Of a stretch of 64,000 nucleotides of DNA, positions 1-57,320 are shown piece by piece. Source of the stretch: Callorhinus ursinus (Eukaryota; Chordata; Mammalia; Carnivora; Otariidae). Where the stretch lies: assembly GCF_003265705.1 (NCBI RefSeq), contig NW_020313057.1:4939075-5003074 (forward strand), in the 5' to 3' direction. Numbering within the stretch: the first letter of the stretch is position 1; each line of letters opens with the position of its first letter. The notes under the pieces were generated by a model, which saw only the letters and a program-made list of their open reading frames with translations, ran no database searches and was not told the origin of the DNA. The position numbers and the translations under genes were made by a program.

Positions 1-599
1 AAGCCTGCAGTTCTCTGTTTTTAAGAAGTTTGGGTAGGCATCAGAAAAAGTTATTTGGGGTCAAAATACAACTTTTCAAAAGGAGGTCCAAATTTAACTT
101 AACCCAAGCATCTTACACCTAAATTTTAAACAGATTACGTTGTGCACTAAATGGGGTCCCTTGGTTGCCTAAAAGTTTTCTCTTAAGTGACAGAATTAAA
201 AGCAGAGGAAATCTTCCTTCTGTGATGTATATGTTCCTAATAGAAAGGAATGGAAATCTGGAAGATAAAAATCTAAGTAGAGAAAGTTCTTTTATCTGGG
301 TGTGGAGACCACACAGGCAGTGAGCAGTAGCCAACCTTTGATTTTAACCCATGGCTAGTTTTCATATGGGTCAGCATACTACTTTGATTGCCTCTTCACA
401 ATGTAAATTATTTGTCATATATAAACCAGTGATAGTTAAAAGTTTACCAGGAATAACTGCCTTTTATGCTATAGGCATATAGTCAATATGCTAAATGACT
501 GGCTAGTCTAAATACCCACGTAGCTTACTGTTTTATTACTTTCAAGCCTCTGTTTAGAAGTCACCAGATTAAAGGGGGCTTTCATGATGATGCTCTAAA

Positions 600-800
600 G
601 ATACCAACCCCCACCCCACACCTTCTCTACTCTTCTTATCCTTCTTCATCTTCCTCTGTAAAACTTAGAGTCTCCCACATAAATTTTGTATATTGTTCCT
701 CTGTTTTCTCCCCTTCCTCCCACCAGAAAGTAAGCTCCTGGCGGACAGGGCCTTTGTGCAGTCCACTGCTGCCTTCCCAGCACCAAGGACGCAACCTCAC
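600..800 (+). repeat. L2-like LINE 3' end
   Basis: The text around 720-790 (AGTAAGCTCCTGGCGGACAG... and ...CCCAGCACC) follows the familiar ancient L2 tail pattern in degraded form. Confidence 0.5.
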
Positions 801-1344
801 TTCCAGCCCCTCGGCCACAGGGTGCTCTAGCCAAGTTACCTAAGATAAAGTCGACATTCGTTTTTTACGAGCATTAATACAGTTTGCGCATACTTCTTAA
901 TGGTTTAAATGAATGTGAAAATGTATACACGTTTCTTTCTCTCATCATCTTTAAGTGGTTTTTATGTCTTTAGCATAATGTCATTTTTTTCTTCCCTAAG
1001 GCCTCAAGTTTTGCTTCTTTGCTGAAGTCCTTACTGGAAATTGAATTCCTAGGTTTGCCCACAAAATAATCTGCAAGCAACAGTGTTGATTACATCTTCA
1101 TGATACAACAGAAATACAGTTAATTTTACAACAGAAGTATGTGTTGAGTATCAGGCAAAATATACACCCAGAGGACAGTAAAATGGTCACTTGGGTACAG
1201 GAATGCCACGCATACACTACGAGTCTGTTGAGTCCAAAGCAGAGCTCCTTGAACTAGTCTCCTAGGTGTGGTCAACCTTTGGACCTAACATGACTTTCAA
1301 CAACCCAATTATTTGTCTCTTGGGGATTTTAAGACTGCAAAGGT

Positions 1345-3000
1345 GTTTGTTAATTGAGATGCAATTCACATACCATAAAATTCACCCTCTTAGACTGTAA
1401 AATTCTGTAGTTTTAGTGTATTTGCAAGATGGTGTCACCATCACCACTATTCAATTCTAGAACATCTTTCATCAAAAAGAAACCCCATACCCATAGTAGT
1501 CACTCCCTAGTCTTTCCTTACCCCCAGTCCCTTGGCAGCCTCTAATCTGCTTTCTCTGTCTCTGGATTTGCTCTTCTGGATATTTCACATACATGGAATA
1601 TTCCAGTATTTGGCCTCTTGTATCTGGCTTCTCTCACTTAGCGTAATGTTTTCAAGGTTCGTCCATTTTGTAGCATGCATCAGTACTTCATTCCTTTTTA
1701 TGGGTGAATATTATTCCACTGAATGAAATACCACATTTTATTTATCCACTCATCAACTGATAGTCATTTAGGTTGTTTCCACTCTGGGGCTATTAGGAAT
1801 TATACTGCCATGAACAGATATTTGTGTACAAGTTTTTGGTTTTTGTGAGAGTATATGTTTCATTTCTCCTGGGTATATATAGGCATGAGATTGCTGCGTC
1901 ATGGGAATTCTGTCGTTAACCTTTTGAGGATTGTTTCCCAAAATGGCTGCACCATCTTGCATTCCTTCAAGCAGCATATGAGGGTCTCAGTTCTCTACAT
2001 CCTCCCTGACACGCTGTTATCTGTCTTGATAATTATAATCATCACAGTAGGGGTGAAGTGTGGTATCTCATCGTGGTTTTGATTTGCCTTCCTCTGATGG
2101 CTAAAAATGCCAAACATATTTTCATGGGCTTACTGGCCATTTGTATGTCTTCTTTGGAAAATGTCTATTCAGGTTCTTTGGCTATTTTTAATTAGGTTGT
2201 CTTTTAGTTATTGCATTTTAAGAGTTTTTTGCATATTTCAGATACAGTTCTCCTATCAGATTTGCAAACTTTTTTCCCATTCTGTGGGTTTTTTTCCTAT
2301 CTTCATGGTATCCTTTGAAGCACACAAGTTTTAACTTTGAGGAAGTCCGATTTATCTGTATTTTCTTTCGTTGCTTGTGCTTTAATGTGTCACATCTAAG
2401 AGATCATTGCCTAACCCAAGATCATGAAGATTTACACGTACGCTTTCTTCTAAGAGTTTTGTAGGTTTAGCTCTTAACATTAGCTCTTTAATCCATTTTG
2501 AGTTAATTTTTATATACAGTGTTAGGTAGAGGTTCACTTTTTTTTTTTTCCCTGAAGATTCCATCTATTTAGAGAGAGGGTGCATGTGCGCAAGCAGGGG
2601 GCAGGGGAGGAACAGAGGGAGAGAGAAAGAAAGAATCTCCAGCAGACTGTGCATTGAGCGTGGAGCCTGACACAGGGCCCAATCCCATGACCCCAAAATC
2701 ACAACCTGAGCTGAAATCAAGAGGCAGACGTTCAACTGACTGAGCCACCCAGGCACCTGTGAGGTTTTTTCATTCTCATGAATGTATGTATCTAAGCCCA
2801 GAACAATCTCTTGAAATGGCTATCCTTTATCCCCCTTGAATGGTGGCATTCATGTTGAAAATCAATGGACCATGAATCTGTGGGTTTAATTCTGGACTTT
2901 CTATTCCATCAGTTTATGTCTGTCCTTAGGCTGGTACCCACGCCATCTTGATTACTGTGGCTTTTATAGTAACTTTTGAAATCAGGAAGTGTGAATCTCT
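1345..3000 (-). mobile_element. L1 (mammalian-wide type) 3' part, reverse, interrupted by a SINE
   Basis: Starts with the reverse complement of a common L1 3' UTR (TTGAGATGCAATTCACATAC) and runs into decayed reverse-strand ORF2 C-terminal sequence. This resumes at 2760 after a CAN-SINE insertion at 2538-2759. No long open frame remains. Confidence 0.8.
2538..2759 (-). mobile_element. CAN-SINE inside the L1
   Basis: T-run at 2538, purine-rich tail, then the reverse complement of the tRNA-like head ending in GAGCCACCCAGGCACCT. The L1 text GAGGTT is repeated at both edges. Confidence 0.88.
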
Positions 3001-3180
3001 TTAACTATGTGCCAGGAAAATTTTGAAATTGAGTTAAACTAAGTTAGTCAAATAAAGACAACTAGACAAGGAACTATTCTTCAAAGTAAGTTTACGCAGG
3101 CCTCAAACTAACCTAATTTACTTTGGAACAGAATGGCTGTCGAGACTTACCCAGCCGGATTCATTTTACTCCTTCCTTCA

Positions 3181-3364
3181 ATTTTTTTTTTTTAAAGATT
3201 GTATTTATTTGTCAGAGAGCAAGCGAGAGAGAGCGCTCAAGCAGAGGGAGGAGCAGGCTCCCCACTAAGCAAGGAGCCCGATGCAGGACTCGATCCCAGG
3301 ACCCTGGTATCGTGACTTGAGCAGAAGACAGACGCTTAACCAACTGAGCCACCCAGGCATCCCA
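3181..3364 (-). mobile_element. CAN-SINE with 10-bp target duplication
   Basis: Complete reverse copy. CCTTCCTTCA flanks it exactly at 3171-3180 and 3365-3374. Confidence 0.93.
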
Positions 3365-3884
3365 CCTTCCTTCATTTATTCAGCAATGATTTTAGGGAGT
3401 TTCTATACCAACACAATTGTGAGCAGTGTTGAACACTGGACAACATAAAAAAAAATCTCATGTCCAGGAGATGGTTTTGGAAATTCCATCCCAGGTGGGA
3501 GGTTTTCAGCCAGAGCAGTGATGGTAAGGATAGGACACTCTTAAGAAATGTTGAGACAGAATTTTTAGGACTTACAATGGATAAATTATAAGTGGTGAAG
3601 GAGAATAAGGGATTGGAGCTACTTCTATTTCTGGCTTGGGGGTGATGAGTAAATGGGCAGATGGTAAAGGAGTAGACTGCACTGGGCTGAGTAAATACCC
3701 TCAGTAGTATCATCTGTTCTTTCAAGAAGTCCAGGAAGGCGGAAGGAAAGAACAGGGTTATGAGAAGGTTAAATGTGTTTTGTTGGGTGCGTTTTAGGGT
3801 GGAGGATATTTGCCATCTGGGATAAAAATTGCAAATGAGATGGGTAGTGTCATTATTACTTTAGGCCTCAGAAGAAACAGAGCG

Positions 3885-4082
3885 GGGCACCTGGGTGGCT
3901 CAGTCGGTTAAGTGGTGGCCTTTGGCCCAAATCATGATCCCAGGGTCCTAGGATCCCCGCATCGGGCTCCTTGCTCAGCAGGGTGTCTGCTTCTCCCTCT
4001 CCCTCTGCCTGCCGCTCCCCCTGCTTGTGCACGCTCTCTCTCTCTCTCAAATAAATAAATAAAATCTTAAAAAAAAAAAAAT
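3885..4082 (+). mobile_element. CAN-SINE
   Basis: Head GGGCACCTGGGTGGCTCAG, CT-rich middle, AAATAAATAAATAAAATC tail and a 13-A run. Confidence 0.92.
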
Positions 4083-4473
4083 AGAGCAAAGACACTCTTT
4101 CCTCCAAGACAGTTGATAGGAGAGTTGATGTTGATTCTCTGTATTTTCCCTGTAGCAAACATTAGGAGGTGGGCTAGGTTAGGGAACTACAGATCTTAAG
4201 AGTAGTAAAGCGTTGGAGCAGCCACTGAGAACTGTAGATAAAATAACAAGGAAACAGAAAATAGGAATGAAAAAGACAAGACAGAGGATCGGTTCAGGAA
4301 GTCTAACAGCTAAATATCAGTTCCTAAAAGAAAGAACATAGAAAATAGAGGGGAGGAGATTATCAGTGAAATATTTCAAGAAAAGTTCCCCATAAAGAAG
4401 CACAGTATGGCTTCCAGATTGAAAGGACCCATTTGACAAAACAGGGGAAGGGGATTAAAGGTACGGATGTACA

Positions 4474-4674
4474 GGGGCACCTGGGTGGCTCAGACTGTTA
4501 AGCCACCAACTCTTGATTCCAGCTCAGGTCGTGATCTCAGGGTTGTGAGATAAAGCTCCGCGCTCAGCTGGGAGAATCTGCTTGAGACTCTCTCTCTCCC
4601 TCTGCCCCTACCCCACTCATATGCGGACATGCATGCTGGCTCGCTCGCTCTCAAAAATAAATTTTAAAAAAAAA
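4474..4674 (+). mobile_element. CAN-SINE, more diverged
   Basis: Head at 4474. The body has an altered tRNA-related region and a shortened tail. It sits directly before an L1 3' end. Confidence 0.88.
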
Positions 4675-4682
4675 CAAACAAA

Positions 4683-4902
4683 AGATATAAACTTCCAGTT
4701 ATAAAATAAATGAGACATGGGAATGCAATGTATGGCATAGAGAATATAGTTAACAATATCGTAACAAGTTTATATGGTGACAGATGGTACCCAGATTTTC
4801 GTGGCGATGACTTCATAATACATGTAAACGTTGAGCCACTATGTTGCACACCTGAAACTAATAAAATATTGTATGTCAACTACACTTCAATAAAAAAAGG
4901 AA
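4683..4902 (+). mobile_element. L1 3' end
   Basis: Typical L1 tail: ATGGCATAGAGAATATAGTT, then GCCACTATGTTGCACACCTG, closing with ACTACACTTCAATAAAAAAA. Confidence 0.8.
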
Positions 4903-5289
4903 GGACCCGTTTGAGTTCCCAATACAGTAACATCAACATGAAGACATGAATAACTACAGGTTTCCAAAGAAAGAAAAGAGGCCACAGAGGAAAATAATCA
5001 GGAATCAGAATGGCTTCAGATGTCACAACAGCCAATACCAGAAGCAAGACAACTGAGCAAGGCCTCCATATTTCCAATAGAAAGTGATTTTTGGCCCATA
5101 CTTCTATATGCAGCCAGGTTATTCAGTCCACTTTGAGGGCAGAGAAAGATTTTCAGACACTCGGTACAAAAAGCAGGAGAATAAGCCAAGGAGAGACTGG
5201 AGTAGGGTACAGCACGGGATGGGGCCTGCTCTTTCCACGACAGAGCTGGTGCTACTGGTCAACTCCGGTACAACTCTGACTTTTATACA

Positions 5290-5402
5290 TGTTGAAGCTT
5301 TAAAGTGAACGGGCCACAACAATGTGAATGTGTTGAATTCCACTGAGCTGCACATTTTAACATTATTAAAATGGTATATCCGTTTACTACAAGTTTAAAA
5401 AA
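5290..5402 (+). mobile_element. Decayed L1 3' end
   Basis: The text CACTGAGCTGCACATTTTAA ... AAAATGGTATATCCGTTTAC resembles old L1 tails. The 5' limit is not clear. Confidence 0.5.
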
Positions 5403-5845
5403 AAAGATATATGGGAGGTAGAAACAGGCAGCTCATAGAAGTCTTACAGTTTAGCTGTCAAGGGTAGATAAGGGACAGTGGTGAAGGGGTGGGAATGGGG
5501 AGTGGTATACAATTATTGTACTGTTTCCCCCTTAGAAAGTTTTTAAATTTGGAGTCAGAAAAATCCAAGAATGTCTGTGTAAGTGCCCAGCTCCCGCCCA
5601 GTAGGAATTTAGCTAATGTGAGCTGAATCTGACTGGGATGGCTGCGTGTTCTTTCCTGGATGTTTCCTGGGGCCTTGGCATTGACATTCCATCTGAGGCA
5701 GTCCTCTCAGGTTTCACGTGAGGAAAGCGGCATTGACGACATCAGATAAGTTTTTCACCATTTAAGTATTTTCACCGGTGGCCTCCGGACAAATGTTTAA
5801 TTCAGAAAAATAAATATAGCCTAAACACATCTTATTATCTTACAG

Positions 5846-19290
<13,445 letters not shown>

Positions 19291-21515
19291 GTGGTGATAC
19301 GGAATTGTAATTACAGGGAGGCTGTAGTCTTCATTTAAATGCTAAACTCCAGCAAATAGTTATGAAAAAGAACATAAATGCAGGTACCCAGTTTTTAATC
19401 CAGTTTAAAGTTCAGCTGTTCCTTATCTAATCTACTCCCAACAGGATATTTCTAGAAGAAAAATGACCTGAATTCCAAATTCGGTCAATTATTCCCACCC
19501 TCAGCCCCCATATAAACGTCTGTAACGAGGTATGCAAATAACTATCTACTATGTCAGTGTTTGAAACAAAGTTTTTTGGTTTTTTTTTTTTAAAGACGGG
19601 CCTATACAGGGACTTTCTTGGTCCTCCTCCTAATTACCCGCTAGAGCAGGGTGTAAAATCACCAGAGAGTAACATTTCATGAGAAGCAAATGTTTACATT
19701 TGGCTAGTGTCCTCCTACCACCTAACTACTGAAGGTAAACAAGCTGTTAGGTAATGAAAAATGATTGATTCCATTCAGTATAACAAGGTTAATAAGAAGC
19801 TAATGAAAATACAGGGCCCTTCCCTCAAGCAGGTGTATATACTTTAGAATTTCATTTCCTATCCTTACCTCAGGAAGTACTTCAAGTTTCTAAAACCAAA
19901 TCCATTTACGTGGCTGGGGGGCATCACTGTCTTGGTGTTGAACCTGGAGTGTAGCCAGCAAGGTCAGCAAATACCAGAAACCCAGTCCAGCTATCTTACA
20001 GGGGAGAACAGGGCCACTGTCTCCAGCTCAGGCCATGCCTAAAGCCCCCATCATCCAAAAGGTCTACCAGTGGTCCTGGGCCGTTTCCTCATCTCTTGGC
20101 TGAGCTCGGCCCTTGTGTTGACTTCTGTGGCCTCCAGCGGCTCCAGAACGATCTTGCTGGATCGTTCTGGAGAGCCCCCACTGGAAGTCTCAGAGTGCTG
20201 CTCCCTGGCCAGCCTGAAATCGGGGCTCAGGCCCCTCAAACCAGATAAAACCAGGATATGGATGCCAGGAACGCTGTAATATAGTTCATTTGTCTACAGC
20301 GTCACTGTGTATTCAGTGTATCACTGTGTTCATCTCGGTATCGAGACATGTTTTTGTGAGCAAAAATACAAGATCTATTAGACTTCTAAACAAAGGAGGA
20401 AAATATGGAACTGGAGAACTGTCTAGATTAAGTCTACTCTGTAAATATTGCAAAAATTAGGCCCCTAACTACTTGCTCTAATAGTAGCCTTCCCCTGTGC
20501 CCCTAACCTTTTAAAAAAATCCTTATTTTTAGTCCTAGGCATCATGATTCTCCAGAGATCTTACTCCTTCTCCCTGAGCTCCCAAAGGCCAAGTTCTATA
20601 ATCTCCCCCGTTACTGCCCTCCTTCAAAAATCAAGAAACAGACGGCATATGGAAAATATACAGACTCAGGCACAGACCAGTCTCCGAACAGACCAGCTCT
20701 TCCAGAGCCACTCCCAAGAACTGAGAAACCTCCTTTTACATGTTGGTGGAAGAGAGATCTGTATAACCCCCACCTGTCCTTTCTTTTTCTCTTCCCAAGA
20801 ATGCAAATTAGAAGTGACAGCTAAATCCTAGAACACACCCCTAATGCCCTTTATATTAACCTTTAAACGTCCAAGGCTGTACTTGGGAAGTCAGGTCAGT
20901 TCAAGAGCCAGCAGTCTGGATGTTTCCCGTGGCTCGCACTGGTCATTCAAGAACATTTGAAAGTTCAAGCTTTCCCATAAAAAGCCCTATTTCCACCTTC
21001 TCTTGGGGAAAAAAAAAATCATGTATGACAACACTGGGTCCACATTTCTATGGTCACAGTGGTCTGAGGCCCTGAGGAGAGAGCCTCCAGATGACCACTG
21101 TTCTGTCCTGCAGGTTCTGTTTTATCTGTCTCCCTGTAGCCATTTGGCTTTGTGATCCGGCCTAAATAAGATGTACTTCCTGCACTTACTAAGAAAGTAA
21201 GCAATGGAAACCCTTACTTCTGAAAAGGATCTTTCAAAAATGAAGTGTGATCTCTTTGTGGCCAACAGAGCACACAGTTTAAAAAATTATAAAGAGCTAT
21301 GCTACTTCGGATGGAGACTGGGATGTTACCTGAGACTGCTGTTTTCCTATTTTTTCCAGTGTCAGTCGCATAACTGAGCACCTTTAAAAAGCTGGTCCCT
21401 GTTCCTCAACAGGTCTAGGATTAAACGCTAAATTATAATTACGTTTGACCTCTTGCCACAACCTCTCAGGATGGGTTTTGTAGGATTACGATGAACCTAT
21501 ACAAATAATCTTAGA
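19291..21515. other. NUDT5-SEC61A2 convergent spacer
   Basis: 2.2 kb between the two gene ends. 19900-20280 is more GC-rich and contains a perfect 13-bp inverted repeat. No SINE or L1 is seen, and the remainder is unremarkable. Confidence 0.6.
20141..20172. repeat. Perfect 13-bp inverted repeat, 6-nt loop
   Basis: CTCCAGAACGATC at 20141-20153, loop TTGCTG, and GATCGTTCTGGAG at 20160-20172. Outside the perfect stem, CCAG occurs on the left and CTGG on the right, so a longer imperfect hairpin is possible. Confidence 0.9.
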
Positions 21516-21533
21516 AATCATTTAATATCCGAT

Positions 21534-21582
21534 TTTATTTTTCCAACACAACTGAAACAGTTTTATTAAATAAAGTTTTATT
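21534..21582 (-). terminator. SEC61A2 poly(A) signals
   Basis: Three reverse-strand AATAAA hexamers, at 21577-21582, 21562-21567 and 21534-21539. A + strand AATAAA at 21568-21573 overlaps the cluster. Confidence 0.7.
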
Positions 21583-21907
21583 TTCTACTGTTTACACCCA
21601 TGTTGCTGCTGTCACGTACAACAACGTACACAAATTCCTAGCATGAATTACCCATTGTTCACCCCCCACTGAACCACAGACATTGCGTGAGAATTAGAGC
21701 TTTGCTTTAGGGATTTAAAAAAAAAAAGAAAAGAACTGGGGCATCGTATCTTGAAAGAATATTCTCAAGTGATGTGTTGGAATTCAAAGGCATAGCCAAT
21801 ACAGTAAAACAGCACCGACTGCTGTCACTGGGAAGAAAGGAATGAAAACCAGGAGGAGTAATTATACAAGCAGGGGTTTCTAGGACCTGCTGGAACTGAA
21901 GCTCCAT

Positions 21908-21980
21908 GGGGGGGGGGGGCCATGTGGGCTGAGGGGCAGCCCTGAGAGGGGCCAGGTCGGGGGGGGGGGGGGGGGGGGGG
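21908..21980. repeat. Two homopolymer G tracts
   Basis: Runs of 12 and 22 G, separated by a G-rich 39-bp spacer. They read as C runs in the SEC61A2 transcript. The run length may be unreliable in sequencing. Confidence 0.8.
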
Positions 21981-22470
21981 AGAGGGGGTGGGACCATGGA
22001 TACAAGGAGTTAAAAAAGTATAAAAAGTTAATTATATCTAAAATACAGATTAGATACAAATGTTCCAGAACTCATTAAATAAGCTCAAAAATACTGGAAA
22101 AGTGGCAATTTGAACTACATTTATTTTTAAACAAGTGGGGGGAAGAGAGTGTTCTGAATGTTGTGTGCAAAACCGATCCACACCACCGTCTCGCCGGCAC
22201 AAGTGAGCAGGGCACGGCAGCTACACTGCTTTCCAGCATCACAGGCAACACTACAGGGACATTTTCAAACGAATAATGTAAACTTTAGTTTTAAGGCAGC
22301 TGGTACTCATGCTGCACACAGGCTCAGCTCGGCGCCCATTTCACAAATGGGCCAGTGAGCACGTGAACACAAACTGTGAGGGAAGGAAAGGGGAACCAGC
22401 ATTACTGGACAAAAACATTGTGTCAAAAGTATTTTCCCTTTCACACACACAAGAAGAAATGTTGGAACAT

Positions 22471-54771
<32,301 letters not shown>

Positions 54772-54956
54772 GGCGGCGGCTGGGGCGGCCCGGCGGGGCA
54801 CCGCGGCCTCGGCGCTGCCTTCGCTCGGGTCCCACCGCTCGGGTCTCGCCGCCTGCTCCCGACTCGCTCCAGGCTGGCCCCGCGCAGGCTCCGCCCCGAG
54901 CCACGTGACCCGCGCGCCCGCCCCGCCCGGTCCCGCCCCCCAACGAGGGCCCGGCC

Positions 54957-55000
54957 GTTGGCAACCGGCGCGGCGGACGTCGGCGCGTTGCCATGGTCAC
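54957..55000. promoter_or_regulatory. Paired RFX-like X-box motifs
   Basis: GTTGGCAACC at 54957-54966 and GTTGCCATGGTCAC at 54987-55000, about 20 bp apart, resemble the imperfect palindrome bound by RFX factors. Motif resemblance only. Confidence 0.5.
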
Positions 55001-55411
55001 CGCCGGCTCTCCTGTGGGCGTGCTCCAGCTCGGCGGCGGAGTCCAGAAGCCTCCGCGGGATCGCCGCGGCCGGGCCCTTTCGTGCTTGAGCTCGTCTCCG
55101 AGCTCACCGTCAAGCAATGCCCGTTTCCTCGGCCTCCTGGTCCGACCCAGGCCTCCCCGGCCAGGACCCGGCCAAAGCGGCTGCCCGAGGGTCGCGGGCC
55201 AGGGTTGCGTCCCTGAGTGTGACCCTAGCAGCCCTTTAATTTTGCTCCCGCCTTATCGGAACTTCATGGAAGTTGTCAGAAATGTGTGACACTCTGTCTA
55301 CAGTTAATAGCTTATGAACTCCGCACTCCCTCTTACGTGTGCTCCTTCTTCAGCTTCTCCGATAGACGGAGATCAGCATTTTGTCCCCCGTTATTCCTTC
55401 TTGAACAGCGT

Positions 55412-55575
55412 GGCATAAGGGAGAGCAGTCTTAGAAATCAGCCTACATTTTAATCCCTCCTCTCCTTCTTAATGGCTTTGGGCAATTAACCTTTCTGAGC
55501 TACATCAGTAAGATAAGGGTATTAGCCACGTCCTACAGGTGTGAAAATGAAAAGGACGAGATTGACACACAGAAG
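55412..55575 (+). repeat. MIR
   Basis: GGGCAATTAACCTTTCTGAG followed by an AGATAAGGGTATTAG-type end matches the MIR core and tail. Confidence 0.75.
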
Positions 55576-55742
55576 GCCCTCAAATGTATTCTCCTAACTC
55601 AATTTTAAACCCCTGCAAGGTAACTTCTGCCCTAACTTTTAATGAAGCAAGTTATTTCAAGGTCACTAATGACCCATAATCACCAAATCCAATGATCTGT
55701 TCTAATGCTTCCATCTGTGTCCAAAAAGGAAACCAGTGATTC

Positions 55743-55767
55743 GTGTGTGTGCGCGCGTGTGTGTGTG
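55743..55767 (+). repeat. GT/GC alternating run
   Basis: GTGTGTGTGCGCGCGTGTGT and a further GT repeat, Z-DNA-prone. Confidence 0.8.
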
Positions 55768-55779
55768 AACGGGAGGGAG

Positions 55780-56295
55780 GGAGAAAGGTTGATTTTCTCC
55801 TTGACCAAACTCCAGCCAGGCTCCTGTGGGCCCTTTCTTCACTAAGCCTTACCCTGGCCTATAAAGACTTAAACATAGATTCTAACAGATCCATCCCTAA
55901 GGTGGTCGGGGCCCTAGCCCTGCCTTAAAGAATCTGCCTGCGAAAACTCAAAACTGCCAAAAGAATTTACCATTTATTCCAACGCCTGAAGATAGGGTTT
56001 CTGTCTTCCAGCCTCTGTGGAGGGTAGGAGCCTAACTTCCATAAGCTCCAATTAACAAGCCCAGATGGGTGTTACACGAACCAATCCCTCCTCCTTCCAG
56101 CTTTTTGTCATTTTTCACTTCCTGACTCTGAGCCTGACCCACCCTGTTCTGAATCATTCTCCCTTTAAAACTCCAGTCCCCTCCGTATAAATCAGAGTTG
56201 AGTTCAGTTCATGTGGAACTCTCTTTTCTACTGCAATAGCATACTGCTGATTAACATTTGTCCTGACTACTTTACCCGGTGTGGGGCATTATCTT
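55780..56295 (+). mobile_element. Probable solitary retroviral LTR (old)
   Basis: Looks like U3-R-U5: TATAAA-like boxes (CCTATAAAG at about 55859, GTATAAATC at about 56185), then AGTTCAGTTCATGTGGAACT and a transcript-like segment to about 56295. No internal retroviral genes are nearby. Family and exact ends were not determined. Confidence 0.4.
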
Positions 56296-57049
56296 TGCAC
56301 ACACACACAGTAAGCGTAGGCTGGGCAGGCACAGACCTCTGCTCCACTTGGGGTCATCTAGGACAGCTCCAAGACTGGGGGCTTGAATGAGCAGAAGGCT
56401 CTCCCACTCACAAGTCCAGCATTTGCAGCTGGCTGTCAGCTTCAACATCTCCACGGGGCTTCTTCATGTTGCTTGGGCTTCCTCAAAACATGGCCACTGG
56501 GTGCCAAGGGATGTCCTTGTTAGTGATCCAGCATCACTTTTAGTGCATTGTACTGATAGAGGCAGCCACAAAATCCTGCTCAATCTCAAGAGAGAAGGAA
56601 AACAGACTCTACCTCTAGGTGAAGCTGTGGCAAGGTTCTGGAGCAAAATACTGCTTTTTGGGAAAACACAATTTGCCAGGTTAATAACCTCCCATCCTAT
56701 GACTTCATTCTCACCTCACTCTACTTTGTATTGTCATTTTTACACCTGTCTAAGCCCCCTTATCCATAAACTTCTAAATGGCAAAAACCTAATTTTTGTA
56801 TCTCAATTTTGTCATCTATGGTGACTTGCAAATGGTTGGCTTACACACAGTTTTGGCCCTAGGCTGTCAGCTAGTTTCATGAATATAATATCCTTTCAAT
56901 AAAGATGCAATAAATTGAAAGCCTAATTGACAGAAGAGTTGCCTCCATTTCTCTTCCTATTTCTGGGACAGCTCCATGTTTCAGGTAAAAGAGCCTGAGA
57001 ATAAGCTCTGACACATTAGATAACTGCTGTGAATTATCCTTCCAACATT

Positions 57050-57320
57050 CTTCAGTCTTTCTACTACTACATGCTACCCAGGACTTGTCCGTGTGTGACT
57101 ACAAAATGCCAATTAATCTACATCTATCAGGAATATCACTCTACCTTGACCTCCCACAGTGTTTTAGCACAGCCAACAAGAACGTTTCTCTCTATGTGTA
57201 AAATGCTTTGTCATCTCAAATAGATTGTTAGTCCATTGAGGACAAAGGGCATTTTCTGGTTTACTCCCATGTATTTCTAATGTCCAGAACAATGCCATAT
57301 GTGCAGTAAGTGTCCAATAA
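57050..57320 (+). repeat. L2-like LINE 3' end
   Basis: TAGTCCATTGAGGACAAAGG and GTGCAGTAAGTGTCCAATAA are L2-tail phrases. Confidence 0.65.

Larger units (their letters stand above)
1..5845 (+). other. NUDT5 intron 1 (3' part)
   Basis: Everything left of the first coding exon is intronic. Repeats annotated separately fill much of it: an L2 end, a reverse L1 with a SINE inside, three more SINEs and L1 3' ends. The stretches 1-600, 800-1340, 3375-3884, 4085-4470 and 5400-5845 show no gene, CpG island or recognisable element. Confidence 0.75.
21515..22470 (-). other. SEC61A2 3' UTR
   Basis: About 0.95 kb between the stop and a cluster of three reverse-strand AATAAA signals. It includes two pure C-tracts in the sense strand (G12 at 21908-21919 and G22 at 21959-21980 as written) and is free of mobile elements. 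The end is estimated. Confidence 0.7.

Noticed and set aside
54893..54915. ER stress response element near the SEC61A2 CACGTG
   Set aside because: CCACG is present, but no CCAAT or ATTGG stands at the spacing required for ERSE or ERSE-II on either strand.
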